Below are positions 17,417 through 26,835 of a stretch of DNA of 64,000 bases, in pieces. The stretch lies in NCBI RefSeq assembly GCF_000708715.2, contig NZ_JENB01000017.1:62001-126000 (forward strand), written 5' to 3'. Numbering within the stretch: position 1 is the stretch's first letter; every line of letters starts with the position of its first letter. The notes under the pieces were generated by a model. It searched no databases. It was not told where the DNA came from and saw only the letters and a list, made by a program, of their open reading frames with translations. This DNA is from Pseudomonas putida W15Oct28 (GTDB taxonomy: Bacteria; Pseudomonadota; Gammaproteobacteria; Pseudomonadales; Pseudomonadaceae). A program made the translations under genes and the position numbers.

Positions 17417-17734
17417 ATGATCATCGAATGCAAAGACTGGAAAGCCCAGCACGACAAGATGCCACCAGGCACACGCCTGCGGGTGCACGGCACAATCACC
17501 GTAAGTCATCCAGGCATAGTACCGGTACTGGTCAAGCGCAGAATGCAGGACAAGTCCTTTGCACTGGCACTGGAGCTTGAGCTGCACCAACAGGACGGCA
17601 ACTTCATGCAGGTTGTCTGCGACAAGGAAGTGTCGTTCGAAACGCAAGACGAGCACGGCCAGATCCCTAAGGTGGACATTATCCACGACGGCAAACTGAT
17701 CGCGTGCATCACCGACATCGTGGAAACCCATTGA
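17417..17734 (+). CDS. Conserved hypothetical protein
   Basis: This is a 105-residue protein that I do not recognise. It opens MIIECKDWKAQHDKMPPG and alternates short hydrophobic strands with charged turns, which suggests a small beta-rich cytoplasmic fold. There is no signal peptide, membrane segment or obvious metal site; two cysteines at positions 5 and 68 and a third near the end are scattered. The ATG is preceded by AGGAG at good spacing, and codon use resembles the neighbours, so it is a real gene. It lies 90 bp after zwf and is followed by a hairpin. Confidence 0.75.
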   Translation: MIIECKDWKAQHDKMPPGTRLRVHGTITVSHPGIVPVLVKRRMQDKSFALALELELHQQDGNFMQVVCDKEVSFETQDEHGQIPKVDIIHDGKLIACITDIVETH

Positions 17735-17743
17735 TGTAGACGC

Positions 17744-17780
17744 GGCGGCCACTGCAGGCGCATCGCCTGTAGTGGCCGCT
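17744..17780 (+). terminator. Long GC hairpin after the hypothetical gene
   Basis: GCGGCCACTGCAGGCG pairs with GCCTGTAGTGGCCGC to give a stem of about 15 bp just after the stop. There is no clear T run, so termination is possible but not certain. Confidence 0.5.
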
Positions 17781-17852
17781 TTGCAGGCTTTGCAGGGTGA
17801 ATATTCATACAGTGCCATTTACCCTGCCCCTGCTGCGCCCTAGAATGGCCCG

Positions 17853-20039
17853 ATGCACACAGATGACCTCTCCCTCCTGCTGAACTCCCTCAACGATGCT
17901 CAACGCCAGGCCGTCGCGGCCAAGCTCGGGCGTCAACTGGTGCTTGCTGGCGCCGGCTCCGGTAAAACCCGCGTGCTGGTGCACCGCATCGCCTGGCTGA
18001 TCCAGGTGGAGCAAGCATCGCCGCACTCGATCCTGTCGGTGACCTTCACCAACAAGGCGGCAGCAGAAATGCGCCACCGGATCGAGCAACTGCTGGGGAT
18101 CAACCCGGCGGGCATGTGGGTCGGCACCTTCCACGGCCTGGCCCATCGCCTGCTGCGGGCCCACTGGCAGGAAGCGCGGCTGGTGCAGAACTTCCAGATC
18201 CTCGACAGCGATGACCAGCAGCGCCTGATCAAGCGGGTCATGCGCGAGCTGGGCCTGGATGAGCAGAAGTGGCCGGCACGCCAGGCCCAGTGGTTCATCA
18301 ACGGGCAGAAGGACGAAGGCCTGCGCCCGCAGCATATACAGGCTGGGGGCGACCTGTTCCTGGCGACCATGCGCGAGGTGTATACCGCCTACGAACAGGC
18401 CTGTGAGCGCGCCGGGGTCATCGACTTCTCCGAACTGCTGCTGCGCGCCCTGGACCTGTGGCGCGACCACCCGGGCCTGCTTGAGCACTACCAGCGGCGC
18501 TTCCAGCATGTGCTGGTAGACGAGTTCCAGGACACCAACGCCGTGCAATACGCCTGGCTGCGCCTGCTGGCGCGCGGTGGTGCCAGCCTGATGGCGGTGG
18601 GCGACGACGACCAGTCGATCTACGGCTGGCGCGGTGCCAAGATCGAAAACATTCACCAGTACACCGCCGACTTCCCCGACGCCGAAATGATCCGCCTGGA
18701 GCAGAACTACCGCTCCACCGGCGGCATCCTCAAGGCCGCCAACGCGCTGATCGTCAACAACACCGGGCGCCTGGGCAAGGAACTGTGGACCGACATGGGC
18801 GAAGGCGAACCGCTGACCCTGTACGCGGCCTACAACGAGCACGACGAAGCGCGCTACGTGGTGGAAACCATCGAAAGCCTGGTCAAGCAGGGCAATGCGC
18901 GTAACGAAATCGCCATCCTGTACCGTTCCAACGCCCAGTCGCGGGTACTGGAAGAGGCCCTGCTGCGCGAGCGTATCCCCTACCGCATCTATGGTGGCCA
19001 GCGCTTCTTCGAACGCGCCGAAATCAAGAACGCCATGGCTTACCTGCGGCTGATCGAAGGGCGTGGCAACGACGCTGCCCTTGAGCGGGTGATCAACGTG
19101 CCGCCACGCGGCATCGGCGAGAAAACCGTCGAAGCCATCCGCGAGCACGCCCGCCACAGCCAGGTGTCGATGTGGGAAGCCATGTGCCAGCTACTGGCGG
19201 CCAAGGCTATGAAGGGCCGTGCCGCCAGCGCCCTGGGTGCATTCATCGAGCTGATCGAGGGGCTGGCTGCCAAGGTCACGGACATGCCGCTGCATACCAT
19301 GACCCAGGTCACCATCGAACAGTCCGGGCTGATCACCTACCACCAGGAAGAAAAGGGTGAAAAGGGCCAGGCACGGGTAGAAAACCTTGAGGAACTGGTG
19401 AGCGCGGCGCGCAACTTCGAGTCCACCGACGAAGACGCCGATCTCTCGCCGCTGTCGGCGTTCCTCGGCCATGCGTCGCTCGAAGCCGGCGATACCCAGG
19501 CCGACGAGCATGAAGACAGCGTCCAGCTGATGACCTTGCACAGCGCCAAGGGCCTGGAGTTCCCGTATGTGTTCCTGGTGGGCATGGAAGAGGGCCTGTT
19601 CCCACACAAGATGAGCCTGGAAGAGCCCGGCCGCCTGGAAGAGGAACGCCGCCTGGCCTATGTGGGGATTACCCGCGCCATGCGCCAGCTGGTCATGACC
19701 TACGCCGAAACACGTCGCCTGTATGGCAGCGAGACCTACAACAAGGTGTCGCGTTTCGTACGTGAGATTCCGGCGGGCCTGATTCAGGAAGTGCGCCTGT
19801 CCAACAGTGTCAGCCGCCCGTTCAGTGGGGCCAAGACGGCCACCAACAGCAACCTGTTCGCCAATGCCAACATTCCGCAGACCGCGTTCAACCTCGGCCA
19901 GCGTGTGCAACATGGCGTGTTTGGCGAGGGCGTGATTCTCAACTTCGAGGGTTCGGGCGCCCAGGCACGGGTGCAGGTGAATTTTGCCGAAGGCAGCAAG
20001 TGGCTGATGTTGGGGTATGCCAAGCTCGAGGCCATCTGA
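17853..20039 (+). CDS. uvrD: DNA helicase II (UvrD)
   Basis: This is a 728-residue superfamily 1A 3'-5' helicase acting in nucleotide excision and mismatch repair and in clearing replication blocks. Walker A (LAGAGSGKTR) is at residues 31-40, Walker B DEFQD at 223-227, and the GDDDQSIYGWRGA motif III follows. The C-terminal VQLMTLHSAKGLEFPYVFLVG and YVGITRA motifs are intact. The tail ends in the short domain typical of UvrD (GVFGEGVILNFEGSG), which is linked to partner binding. The length matches Pseudomonas UvrD rather than Rep. It is apparently monocistronic, with a hairpin downstream. Confidence 0.95.
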   Translation: MHTDDLSLLLNSLNDAQRQAVAAKLGRQLVLAGAGSGKTRVLVHRIAWLIQVEQASPHSILSVTFTNKAAAEMRHRIEQLLGINPAGMWVGTFHGLAHRLLRAHWQEARLVQNFQILDSDDQQRLIKRVMRELGLDEQKWPARQAQWFINGQKDEGLRPQHIQAGGDLFLATMREVYTAYEQACERAGVIDFSELLLRALDLWRDHPGLLEHYQRRFQHVLVDEFQDTNAVQYAWLRLLARGGASLMAVGDDDQSIYGWRGAKIENIHQYTADFPDAEMIRLEQNYRSTGGILKAANALIVNNTGRLGKELWTDMGEGEPLTLYAAYNEHDEARYVVETIESLVKQGNARNEIAILYRSNAQSRVLEEALLRERIPYRIYGGQRFFERAEIKNAMAYLRLIEGRGNDAALERVINVPPRGIGEKTVEAIREHARHSQVSMWEAMCQLLAAKAMKGRAASALGAFIELIEGLAAKVTDMPLHTMTQVTIEQSGLITYHQEEKGEKGQARVENLEELVSAARNFESTDEDADLSPLSAFLGHASLEAGDTQADEHEDSVQLMTLHSAKGLEFPYVFLVGMEEGLFPHKMSLEEPGRLEEERRLAYVGITRAMRQLVMTYAETRRLYGSETYNKVSRFVREIPAGLIQEVRLSNSVSRPFSGAKTATNSNLFANANIPQTAFNLGQRVQHGVFGEGVILNFEGSGAQARVQVNFAEGSKWLMLGYAKLEAI

Positions 20040-20043
20040 AGAC

Positions 20044-20070
20044 CAAGGCCGCCCTGCCGGGGTGGCCTTG
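20044..20070 (+). terminator. Hairpin terminator candidate after uvrD
   Basis: An 11-bp stem with one G-T pair (CAAGGCCGCCC with GGGTGGCCTTG) starts five bases after the uvrD stop. The T run is short, so efficiency is uncertain. Confidence 0.55.
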
Positions 20071-20172
20071 TAACATTCAGGCAAAAGCTCGAAACACTAT
20101 GTCGCTGGTCATGTGCGCGGGAACCTGTGCACCATGACGCGCGTGCAATCCACAACAGGGGATATCCCACTT

Positions 20173-21027
20173 ATGCAACGTTTTCTTAGCATCGCACTGG
20201 CGCTCTGCGTCGGCCTGACGCTGAGCCTGGACGCCAATGCCAAGCGGTTCGGCGGCGGCAAGAGCTCGGGCTCCGCGCCTATCCACCAGACCCGCCAGGC
20301 TACGCCAACCACGCCTGCCGCCGCACCGGCTGCCGCACCTGGTCGTGCAGCTCCGGCCGCCAGCGGTGCTTCGCGCTGGTTGGGCCCACTGGCCGGCCTG
20401 GCCGCCGGTGGTCTGCTGGCGTCCATGTTCATGGGTGACGGTTTCGAAGGCTTCCAGATCATGGACTTCCTGATCGTGGCGCTCATCGCCTTCCTGGTGT
20501 TCCGCTTCATTGCCGCACGCCGCCGCCAGCAGCAGCCGCAAATGGCCATGCCAGGCCATGCGCCGATGCAGCGTGAGGCTCACAACCAGCCGGCCCAGCA
20601 ATCGGTCTTTGGTGGTTCGGCCGCACCTGCCGCCGCTGCCCCGGCGATCAACGCCCCGGCCTGGTTCAACGAGCAAAGCTTCCTGGCTGCTGCCCGTAAC
20701 CACTTCCAGTCGCTGCAGCAGCACTGGGATGCCAACGAAATGGACAAGATCACCGAGTTCGTCACCCCGCAAATGCTCGAGTTCCTCAAGCGTGAGCGTG
20801 CTGAACTGGGTGACAGCTTCCAGTCCACCTACATCGACAACCTCGAAGTACAGCTGGACGGTATCGACGACCGCGCCGACCGTACCGACGCCACCCTGAC
20901 CTTCCGTGGCGTGTCGAAGAACTCGCGCTTCGACCAGGGTGAAGTGTTCAGCGAAAGCTGGCACATGGTTCGCGCCCCAGGCGAGAACCAGCCTTGGCTG
21001 GTCGCCGGTATCCGTCAAAACGGCTAA
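20173..21027 (+). CDS. Tim44-domain (TIM44-like) membrane-associated protein
   Basis: This is a 284-residue protein. A cleavable-looking signal sequence (MQRFLSIALALCVGLTLSLDANA) leads into a low-complexity Gly/Ser/Ala/Pro region. A transmembrane helix follows at about residues 98-118 (IMDFLIVALIAFLVFRFI), then a Gln/Met-rich linker. A C-terminal Tim44/NTF2-like domain occupies the last 120 residues (WDANEMDKITEFVTPQMLEF). Bacterial Tim44-like proteins are widespread but poorly understood, with envelope roles suspected. The ATG at 20173 is chosen because it begins the signal sequence; the frame is open to 20113. A strong terminator follows. Confidence 0.85.
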   Translation: MQRFLSIALALCVGLTLSLDANAKRFGGGKSSGSAPIHQTRQATPTTPAAAPAAAPGRAAPAASGASRWLGPLAGLAAGGLLASMFMGDGFEGFQIMDFLIVALIAFLVFRFIAARRRQQQPQMAMPGHAPMQREAHNQPAQQSVFGGSAAPAAAAPAINAPAWFNEQSFLAAARNHFQSLQQHWDANEMDKITEFVTPQMLEFLKRERAELGDSFQSTYIDNLEVQLDGIDDRADRTDATLTFRGVSKNSRFDQGEVFSESWHMVRAPGENQPWLVAGIRQNG

Positions 21028-21043
21028 CCGCAGCGTGCTGTAC

Positions 21044-21075
21044 AAAAAAACCCCGGGCCTGTCCCGGGGTTTTTG
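21044..21075 (+). terminator. Rho-independent terminator after the Tim44-like gene
   Basis: The stem CCCCGGG/CCCGGGG (21051-21057 and 21063-21069) has a five-base loop and a T run, with an A run on the other side, so it could work in both directions. Confidence 0.9.
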
Positions 21076-21142
21076 CTTTTGCCAGAGCGGCCTACTAGGG
21101 TATAACGCGCAGCGTTGTCATCTAGGTCAGAGGAAGTGAACC

Positions 21143-21550
21143 GTGGAAGAAGTGATCGAACAACTCCGAGAAGCCAATCAGCCAGTGCCGGTGCCCCTGG
21201 AGCTTCCCGACGAGGACCAGTTGGTCGAAATCGAGGAAGAGCTGTTCATCAACATACCGTTCGTGTTCAAAGAGTTTCTGCTGACCGTCAGCGACGTGGT
21301 GTATGGCTCGCTGGAGCCGGTGACTGTCACCGACCCACAATCGCACACCTACCTGCCCGACGTCGCCGCCAACGCCTGGGATGCCGGCGTGCCGCGTGAC
21401 CTGATTCCGCTGTGCCAGGACGGCGACAACTACTACTGCGTCGAAGAAGACGGCACCGTGGTGCTGTGGGATGCCGAAGAGGAAATCGCCGGTGAAGACA
21501 GCTGGGAATCGGTGTGGCACTGGGCGCGGGATGTGTGGCTGGAGAGCTGA
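21143..21550 (+). CDS. SMI1/KNR4 (SUKH) family protein
   Basis: This is a 135-residue acidic protein starting with GTG after AGAGGAAG. The LPDEDQLVEIEEELFINIPFVFKEFLL opening and a later segment around IPLCQDGDNYYCVEEDGTVVLWDAE are characteristic of the SUKH/SMI1-KNR4 fold (PF09346/PF14567). Many SUKH proteins are immunity partners of contact-dependent or type VI toxins, but no toxin or polymorphic-toxin gene is adjacent, so it is an orphan. This single-copy core-locus context may instead reflect a housekeeping role. The family call is firm; the role is unknown. Confidence 0.85.
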   Translation: MEEVIEQLREANQPVPVPLELPDEDQLVEIEEELFINIPFVFKEFLLTVSDVVYGSLEPVTVTDPQSHTYLPDVAANAWDAGVPRDLIPLCQDGDNYYCVEEDGTVVLWDAEEEIAGEDSWESVWHWARDVWLES

Positions 21551-21581
21551 TCTCCCCCCATTGCCTGGGTTACCACGATCC

Positions 21582-21676
21582 CTGTAGGAGCAGCCTTGCG
21601 CTGCGAAGAGGCCATTGCAGCCGCAGATAGTCGTTAGCCTTACCGGCCTCTTCGCAGCACAAGGCTGCTCCTACAA
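21582..21676. repeat. REP-variant inverted pair in a 305-bp gene-free gap
   Basis: Arms at 21582-21613 and 21645-21676 carry a different REP core (GGAGCAGCCTTGCGCTGCGAAGAGG type) from the GCGGGC class elsewhere in the window. They fill part of the gap between the convergent SMI1-like and antiporter genes; the rest shows only the hairpin listed next. Confidence 0.82.
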
Positions 21677-21766
21677 GTGATGTGTGATGTGCAAGAAAGT
21701 TGCTCCCACCAAGCCCGTCACAGCCTGCAGCTATAAAATTTATGGCTTAGTGCCATTACCCTGATT

Positions 21767-21795
21767 AAAATCGCCAGGCTTTCTGCGCCTGGCGA
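21767..21795 (-). terminator. Terminator candidate of the CPA2 antiporter gene
   Basis: On the minus strand the 9-bp stem TCGCCAGGC/GCCTGGCGA with a seven-base loop is followed by TTTTAAT. It lies 60 bp beyond the stop. Confidence 0.7.
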
Positions 21796-21855
21796 CATTG
21801 CTACCGCTCCATCCCCTCGGACGACGATGAAACTTTGCGCAGGGAGCATTGCCCC

Positions 21856-23616
21856 TCAGTGCGTGTTCTCGCGGCTGTTTTCCAGCGTCTCCAGCAAGGC
21901 AATCTGCATGCGCGTGTGCACGCGGATGAACCAGCGCCACAACAAAGCCACCACCACCGCGGCCACCACGGCAATGACCAACAGCAACTCGCTGGTGGGC
22001 AGAATGCTCGCCGACAATGCCGACAGCAGCAGGAAAATCACCAGCAGCGACAACAGCGGGATAACCTCGGCGATCACGCGGCGCACACGCTGGGTATGCC
22101 GCCCGGCCATTTCCGGCTTCACGCCCATTTCTGCCAGCAGCATCGACAGCGCCTTGAGCTTGCGATAGGCGGCGATCAGGAACGGCAGCGACAGCAACAA
22201 CGCTGCCCCCCAGATCATCGCCTTCTGCTGGCTGACATCGCTGACCCACTCACTGAGCCAGTTGCCGATAGGCTCTGCAAAGTAACCACCACTGAAGAAG
22301 ATGGCGATCACCAGCGCCAGATTCACCCCCACCTGCAACAGGATGCGCCGGATCATCGCTGCGAGCATGGCGCTCTCGCCCTGCGGCTGGATGTTGCGCA
22401 ACCACTCGCCATACAACGAAAGCACCCGCGCCAGGCGGGTGGGCACCACATTGCCAAGCTTCTGCGACAGTGGGTCGGCCGCACGGATCAGGTAGGGCGT
22501 CAACAGCGTGGTGATGGCCGAGACTGCGACCGCCACCGGGTAGAGGAAGTCGCTGGTCACCTGCAGCGTCATGCCCAGCGCGGCGATGATGAAGGAAAAC
22601 TCGCCAATCTGCGAAAGGCCCATGCCCACCCGCAGCGACGTGCGCCCGTCATTACCGGCAATGAACGCCCCCATGCCACAGGAGAGCATCTTGCCCAGTA
22701 CCACCGCCAGGGTGATGACCACGATCGGCCAGGCGTAATCGACGAGCACTTGTGGGTCGATCATCAGGCCGATGGCGACGAAGAAGATGGCGCTGAACAG
22801 GTCGCGTACCGGCTCGATCAGGCGCTCGATCTTCAGCAACTGGCGTGATTCGGCCATGATCGCGCCAATCAGGAAGGCGCCCAGCACCATGCTGTATTCC
22901 AGCTTCACCACCAGCAGGCAGAAGCCGAAGCACAGGCCAAGCACGGTAATCAGCAGCATTTCGTTGCTTTCGAACTTGGCCACGTAGGCCAGCAGCCGCG
23001 GCACCAGCAGGATGCCGATGACCAAGGCGACGATCATGAACAGCGACAGCTTGCCCACGGTGGAGAACACTTCGCCCGAGCTGACCGAGCCGCTGACAGC
23101 GATGCCGGACAGCAGGGCGATAATGCCGATACCGAGGATGTCCTCCACGATCAGCACGCCGAAGATCAACTGGGCGAAGCGCTCGTTCTTCATCTTCAGG
23201 TCGTTCAGTGCCTTGACGATGATAGTGGTCGAGGAAATGGCCAGGATGGCGCCGAGGAAAAGCGAGTCCATGGTGTTCCAGTCGAACCAGCGACCGATCT
23301 CGTAGCCGATCCAGATCATCAGCACGATTTCCAGGAACGCCGCGATGAACGCCGTGGCGCCCACCTTGAACAGCTTGCGCAGGCTGAATTCGAGCCCCAG
23401 GCAGAACATCAGGAAGATCACCCCCAGTTCGGCAAGGATCTTGATGGTCTCTTCGTCATGGATCAGGCCGAATGGCGGGGTGTGCGGGCCGATGATGAAG
23501 CCGGCGACAATGTAGCCCAGCACCACCGGCTGCTTGAGGCGGTGAAAGAGAATGGTGACCACGCCAGCGACCATCATGATGACTGCCAGGTCCTGGATGA
23601 AGCTGATGGCATGCAT
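21856..23616 (-). CDS. CPA2-family cation:proton antiporter (Kef-type)
   Basis: This is a 586-residue inner-membrane transporter of the monovalent cation:proton antiporter-2 family. About 12 hydrophobic segments cover residues 1-390, including GVIFLMFCLGLEFSLRKL and the ion-pathway FGVLIVEDILGIG region. A second membrane-rich C-terminal half follows (about 410-570) in place of the TrkA-N nucleotide-binding domain of KefB/KefC. This suggests K+ or Na+ efflux without glutathione/NADH gating of the Kef type. The ATG at 23616 is preceded by AAGGAG nine bases upstream; the longer frame to 23730 is spurious. Confidence 0.88.
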   Translation of the reverse strand: MHAISFIQDLAVIMMVAGVVTILFHRLKQPVVLGYIVAGFIIGPHTPPFGLIHDEETIKILAELGVIFLMFCLGLEFSLRKLFKVGATAFIAAFLEIVLMIWIGYEIGRWFDWNTMDSLFLGAILAISSTTIIVKALNDLKMKNERFAQLIFGVLIVEDILGIGIIALLSGIAVSGSVSSGEVFSTVGKLSLFMIVALVIGILLVPRLLAYVAKFESNEMLLITVLGLCFGFCLLVVKLEYSMVLGAFLIGAIMAESRQLLKIERLIEPVRDLFSAIFFVAIGLMIDPQVLVDYAWPIVVITLAVVLGKMLSCGMGAFIAGNDGRTSLRVGMGLSQIGEFSFIIAALGMTLQVTSDFLYPVAVAVSAITTLLTPYLIRAADPLSQKLGNVVPTRLARVLSLYGEWLRNIQPQGESAMLAAMIRRILLQVGVNLALVIAIFFSGGYFAEPIGNWLSEWVSDVSQQKAMIWGAALLLSLPFLIAAYRKLKALSMLLAEMGVKPEMAGRHTQRVRRVIAEVIPLLSLLVIFLLLSALSASILPTSELLLVIAVVAAVVVALLWRWFIRVHTRMQIALLETLENSRENTH

Positions 23617-23898
23617 GGCGTGATACTCCTTTTCTCGTCTTTTTATGGATGCCTGGGCAGACCGCTCCTCTGCCAAGGCAAAACTGAGCGAGCAGCAAGT
23701 ACATACTGTATTGAATGCAGGAAAGCCCATGGTGCATGGGCGTACTCAGGTTAACATCGCACCCCGCCGCAAAAGGCCGGTGCAATATGCAGAAACAGAT
23801 CGGCTGGAAAAGCGCCGCTGATGGCATGATCAGCGTGACGACGGGGCGTCAGACAACGTCCCGTACCTGTAAGGCAAATTCAAAAGAGGGGAACAGAA

Positions 23899-24444
23899 GT
23901 GTCAGCAGATAACGCCCCCCATTCGCCCGATTCAGCGCAACCTCACCGTGAGCACACTATGGAACCTGGAAACGCCCAGCTGAGCATGACCGTCCTGATG
24001 ACCCCGGACATGGCCAACTTTTCTGGCAACGTACATGGCGGCACCCTGCTCAAGTACCTCGACGAAGTGGCCTACGCGTGCGCCAGCCGCTATGCCGGCA
24101 GCTATGTGGTAACCCTGTCGGTCGACCAGGTGATCTTCCGCGAGCCCGTGCACGTGGGTGAACTGGTGACCTTCCTGGCATCGGTCAACTACACCGGCAA
24201 CACCTCGATGGAGGTCGGCATCAAAGTGGTGACCGAGAACATCCGCGAGCGCTCAGTGCGCCATTCCAACAGCTGCTTCTTCACCATGGTCGCGGTAGAC
24301 GACAACCGCCGCCCGGTCCCGGTGCCGCCGCGCCAGCCGCACAGCAGCGAAGAAAAGCGCCGCTTCCTTCAAGGCCAGCAGCGCCGCCAGATCCGCCAGG
24401 AGCTGGAGAAGCGCTACCGGGACCTGAAAACCGACGCGATCTAA
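23899..24444 (+). CDS. Acyl-CoA thioesterase (YciA-like hotdog fold)
   Basis: This is a single hotdog-domain acyl-CoA hydrolase releasing free fatty acid from acyl-CoA in the cytoplasm. The [34 protein letters not shown] region (spread over about 40 residues) is the catalytic helix segment of the BFIT/YciA group. A basic helical tail ([22 protein letters not shown]) follows. The GTG at 23899 has AGAGGGG at good spacing; the ATG at 23959, which starts the conserved part ([10 protein letters not shown]), has a weaker site but may be the true start. The stop overlaps the convergent pdxY stop by four bases. Confidence 0.9.
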   Translation: MSADNAPHSPDSAQPHREHTMEPGNAQLSMTVLMTPDMANFSGNVHGGTLLKYLDEVAYACASRYAGSYVVTLSVDQVIFREPVHVGELVTFLASVNYTGNTSMEVGIKVVTENIRERSVRHSNSCFFTMVAVDDNRRPVPVPPRQPHSSEEKRRFLQGQQRRQIRQELEKRYRDLKTDAI

Positions 24445-25313
24445 AGCGCCAGCAACTGCGCCTCGAAGCGCACCCGCGGGTGGGCGATGCGATCCTGGGC
24501 CCGCACCAGCTGCAGTTCGTAGCTGGCGCAGGCCTGGGTTTCCAGCAGCACCTCATGCACGGCTGCAGCGGTGAACTCGAACGCTTGCACCCAGCTGTCG
24601 CCGAGCAGCACGCGGGCCAGGAACAAGCCTGAGGTCAGGTCACCCACGCCCACTGGCTGACGCGGGAACGCCAGCAGCGGGCGGCGCAGGTGCCAGCTTT
24701 GCTCGGCGGTCACCAGCAGCATTTCGAACTGGTCTTCGGCCCGCCCGGGGTAAACCAGGTGCTTGACCAGTACCACCTGCGGCCCACGCTGCAACAGGCT
24801 GCGCGCCATATTCACGCAATCTTCCAGCGACTGCGCGCGGCGCCCACAGAAGCTGTCCAGCTCCAGCTGGTTGGGGCACAGGATGTCGGCCCGGGCCGCC
24901 GCCTCGTCGAGCAGGAACTCGCTGACCTCCTGTGGCACGATGCAGCCCTTCTCCGGGTGCCCCATGACCGGGTCACACAAGTACAAAGCCTTCGGGTTCA
25001 CCGCCCTGATCCGCTCGACACCCGCCAGGATCGCCCGCCCCTGCTCGGCACTGCCCAGGTAGCCAGAAAGCACCGCATCGCAGTGACCCAGCTCGCCAAT
25101 GTTGGAAATACCTTCCACCAACGCGGGAATTTGCGCCGGAGCAAGCACTTCCCCCGCCCACTGGCCATACTGTGTGTGATTGGAGAACTGCACGGTATTG
25201 AGCGGCCAGACATTGACCCCGATACGCTGCATGGGAAACACCGCGGCGCTGTTGCCGGCGTGGCCGAACACCACATGGGACTGAATGGCGAGCAGGTGCG
25301 GGGTACGTTTCAT
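24441..25313 (-). CDS. pdxY: Pyridoxal kinase PdxY
   Basis: This is a 290-residue ribokinase-superfamily kinase that phosphorylates pyridoxal in the B6 salvage pathway, supplying PLP. It shows [23 protein letters not shown] at the N-terminus, the substrate-contact QFSNHTQYG, the CDPVMGH motif and the anion-hole [10 protein letters not shown] with the catalytic Asp. PdxY lacks the extra PdxK features. The gene overlaps the thioesterase tail-to-tail by four bases. A link to the PLP-dependent MocR regulator further left is possible but not supported by linkage. Confidence 0.94.
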   Translation of the reverse strand: MKRTPHLLAIQSHVVFGHAGNSAAVFPMQRIGVNVWPLNTVQFSNHTQYGQWAGEVLAPAQIPALVEGISNIGELGHCDAVLSGYLGSAEQGRAILAGVERIRAVNPKALYLCDPVMGHPEKGCIVPQEVSEFLLDEAAARADILCPNQLELDSFCGRRAQSLEDCVNMARSLLQRGPQVVLVKHLVYPGRAEDQFEMLLVTAEQSWHLRRPLLAFPRQPVGVGDLTSGLFLARVLLGDSWVQAFEFTAAAVHEVLLETQACASYELQLVRAQDRIAHPRVRFEAQLLAL

Positions 25314-25432
25314 GCAGGGGTTTCCAAAGCTGTTTCAAGGATTGTGCGCAGCGCAGTATGAACTCGATTGCCACCTGTACGACAGGCCAGGGACGCAGTT
25401 AAGCTGGATCTACCTGTTTGGAGCATATGCAA

Positions 25433-25825
25433 ATGTTGACCCTGGAGAATGTCTTTGTCCTGATGCTGTTCGCCACGGCAGGCGGCTGGTTGTGGCACAA
25501 CCATGGGTTACGCGAAAAAGCCGTGGAACGGGTCAAACAGCACTGCGCCAAGCTCGACCTCGAGCTGCTGGACGATGCCGTCGCACTCAAGCGCATCGCT
25601 TTTGTCCGTGATGCCAATGGCCGCAAGCGCCTGGCACGCATCTATGCCTTCGAGTTCACCGTCACCGGCGAGCAACGCCACCCGGGTACCGTGACCCAGT
25701 TCGGCGCGCACAGCGTGCAGATCGAACTGGCGCCCTACCCGTTCGAAATCAAGACCCCGCCACGCACCGACAATGTCATCGAGATGCAGCAGTGGCGCCA
25801 GGAACACAATCGCTGGCGCAACTGA
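25433..25825 (+). CDS. DUF3301 family membrane-anchored protein
   Basis: This is a 130-residue protein with a single N-terminal transmembrane helix (LENVFVLMLFATAGGWLWHNHG) followed by a cytoplasmic domain containing ALKRIAFVRDANGRKRLARIYAFEFT, typical of DUF3301. The function is unknown. The ATG at 25433 has GGAG nine bases upstream; upstream TTG and ATG codons in frame are too close to that site. It is convergent with the CobW-type gene, with the two stops adjacent and no gap. Confidence 0.82.
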   Translation: MLTLENVFVLMLFATAGGWLWHNHGLREKAVERVKQHCAKLDLELLDDAVALKRIAFVRDANGRKRLARIYAFEFTVTGEQRHPGTVTQFGAHSVQIELAPYPFEIKTPPRTDNVIEMQQWRQEHNRWRN

Positions 25826-26797
25826 TCAACTGACGCGGCATTCGCTCAACCCCGCTTGCAGTGTGGGTTGCGATTGCGGCTGATCAAAAATCAGCTCGAT
25901 ACGGCTATCCCTTCGCCAGTCACTGGGCTGCCACATCGGCATGTCACCTTTGAGCCCATTGAATGACTGCCAGCCTTCCACGCTGTGGATAACCCCTTTG
26001 GCGCGCAGCCACGGCCAAGCATGCAAGAACGCCTCTAGCCGCTGTGGATAAAACTGCTGTGCGGGATGCCAGCGCCAGCCAATGCTCCAACCTCCCTCCC
26101 CCTCCTGGGCAAGACAGATCGGCTGGCTGGGGTCTGTCCACAATATTGTTGGGGCACTTCCAAGATTGTCGACAATCCTGTTTTCCTCAAATGGGCTGTC
26201 GACAATCTGTACGAGGGAGCCAGGAAGGCTTGATAGCGGCACCTGACCCTGCACCGACCACATCACGTTCTTGTCGTTAAATTTATTAGTTATCAACAAC
26301 TTAGATTTTTCATCCACAGCCTCTGACTTGTTGAAAACCACGTATTCAGACGCGTTGAAAGCCTGCTGCTGGGCCTCCGGAAGCGGCTCGTTTCGCACCA
26401 TGGATTGAGCATCGACAACCATCACCAATGGCTGGATTGTCAGCACTCCAACCCATGGAGCCTGCTGTAGTTGAGCAAGCAGCTGCAACGGGTGACCCAG
26501 GCCGGAAGGCTCGATAAACAGCCGGTCGGGCCGGGATTTGCGCAATAACCGGCCCAGGCCCACCTGGAACGGCATGCCGTTGACACAACACAGGCAGCCG
26601 CCTGCAACCTCGCCGATGGCGATGCCATCTTCGTCACGGCTGAGCAAGGCCGCATCCAGGCCAACAAGGCCGAATTCGTTGATCAATACCGCCCAGCGTT
26701 CGTTGCCCGGGCGCTGGGCGAGCAGATGGCGGATCAGGGTGGTCTTGCCGGCCCCCAGCGGGCCAGCAATCACATGGGTGGGGATGTTCTGCAGCAT
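25826..26797 (-). CDS. CobW/COG0523 GTPase (metal chaperone-like)
   Basis: This is a 323-residue P-loop GTPase of the G3E/COG0523 family, predicted to use GTP to insert zinc into client proteins. Walker A GPLGAGKT is at residues 12-19, the metal-binding CxCC motif (CLCC) at 68-71, and the Walker B/guanine region INEFGLVGLDAALL precedes it. The NKSE guanine motif is at about 156-159. The C-terminal CobW_C region is short. It lies downstream of zigA and DUF1826 on the same strand, in a zinc-limitation cluster. Two perfect DnaA boxes lie inside its coding sequence. Confidence 0.88.
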   Translation of the reverse strand: MLQNIPTHVIAGPLGAGKTTLIRHLLAQRPGNERWAVLINEFGLVGLDAALLSRDEDGIAIGEVAGGCLCCVNGMPFQVGLGRLLRKSRPDRLFIEPSGLGHPLQLLAQLQQAPWVGVLTIQPLVMVVDAQSMVRNEPLPEAQQQAFNASEYVVFNKSEAVDEKSKLLITNKFNDKNVMWSVQGQVPLSSLPGSLVQIVDSPFEENRIVDNLGSAPTILWTDPSQPICLAQEGEGGWSIGWRWHPAQQFYPQRLEAFLHAWPWLRAKGVIHSVEGWQSFNGLKGDMPMWQPSDWRRDSRIELIFDQPQSQPTLQAGLSECRVS

Positions 26798-26835
26798 GGG
26801 ATGGCTCAGGCGGGGTGATGGCTCACTATGCGCCG

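Noticed and set aside
23617..23730. N-terminal extension of the antiporter
   Set aside because: The extension is Cys-rich and charged without family likeness, while the ATG at 23616 has a strong AAGGAG site.
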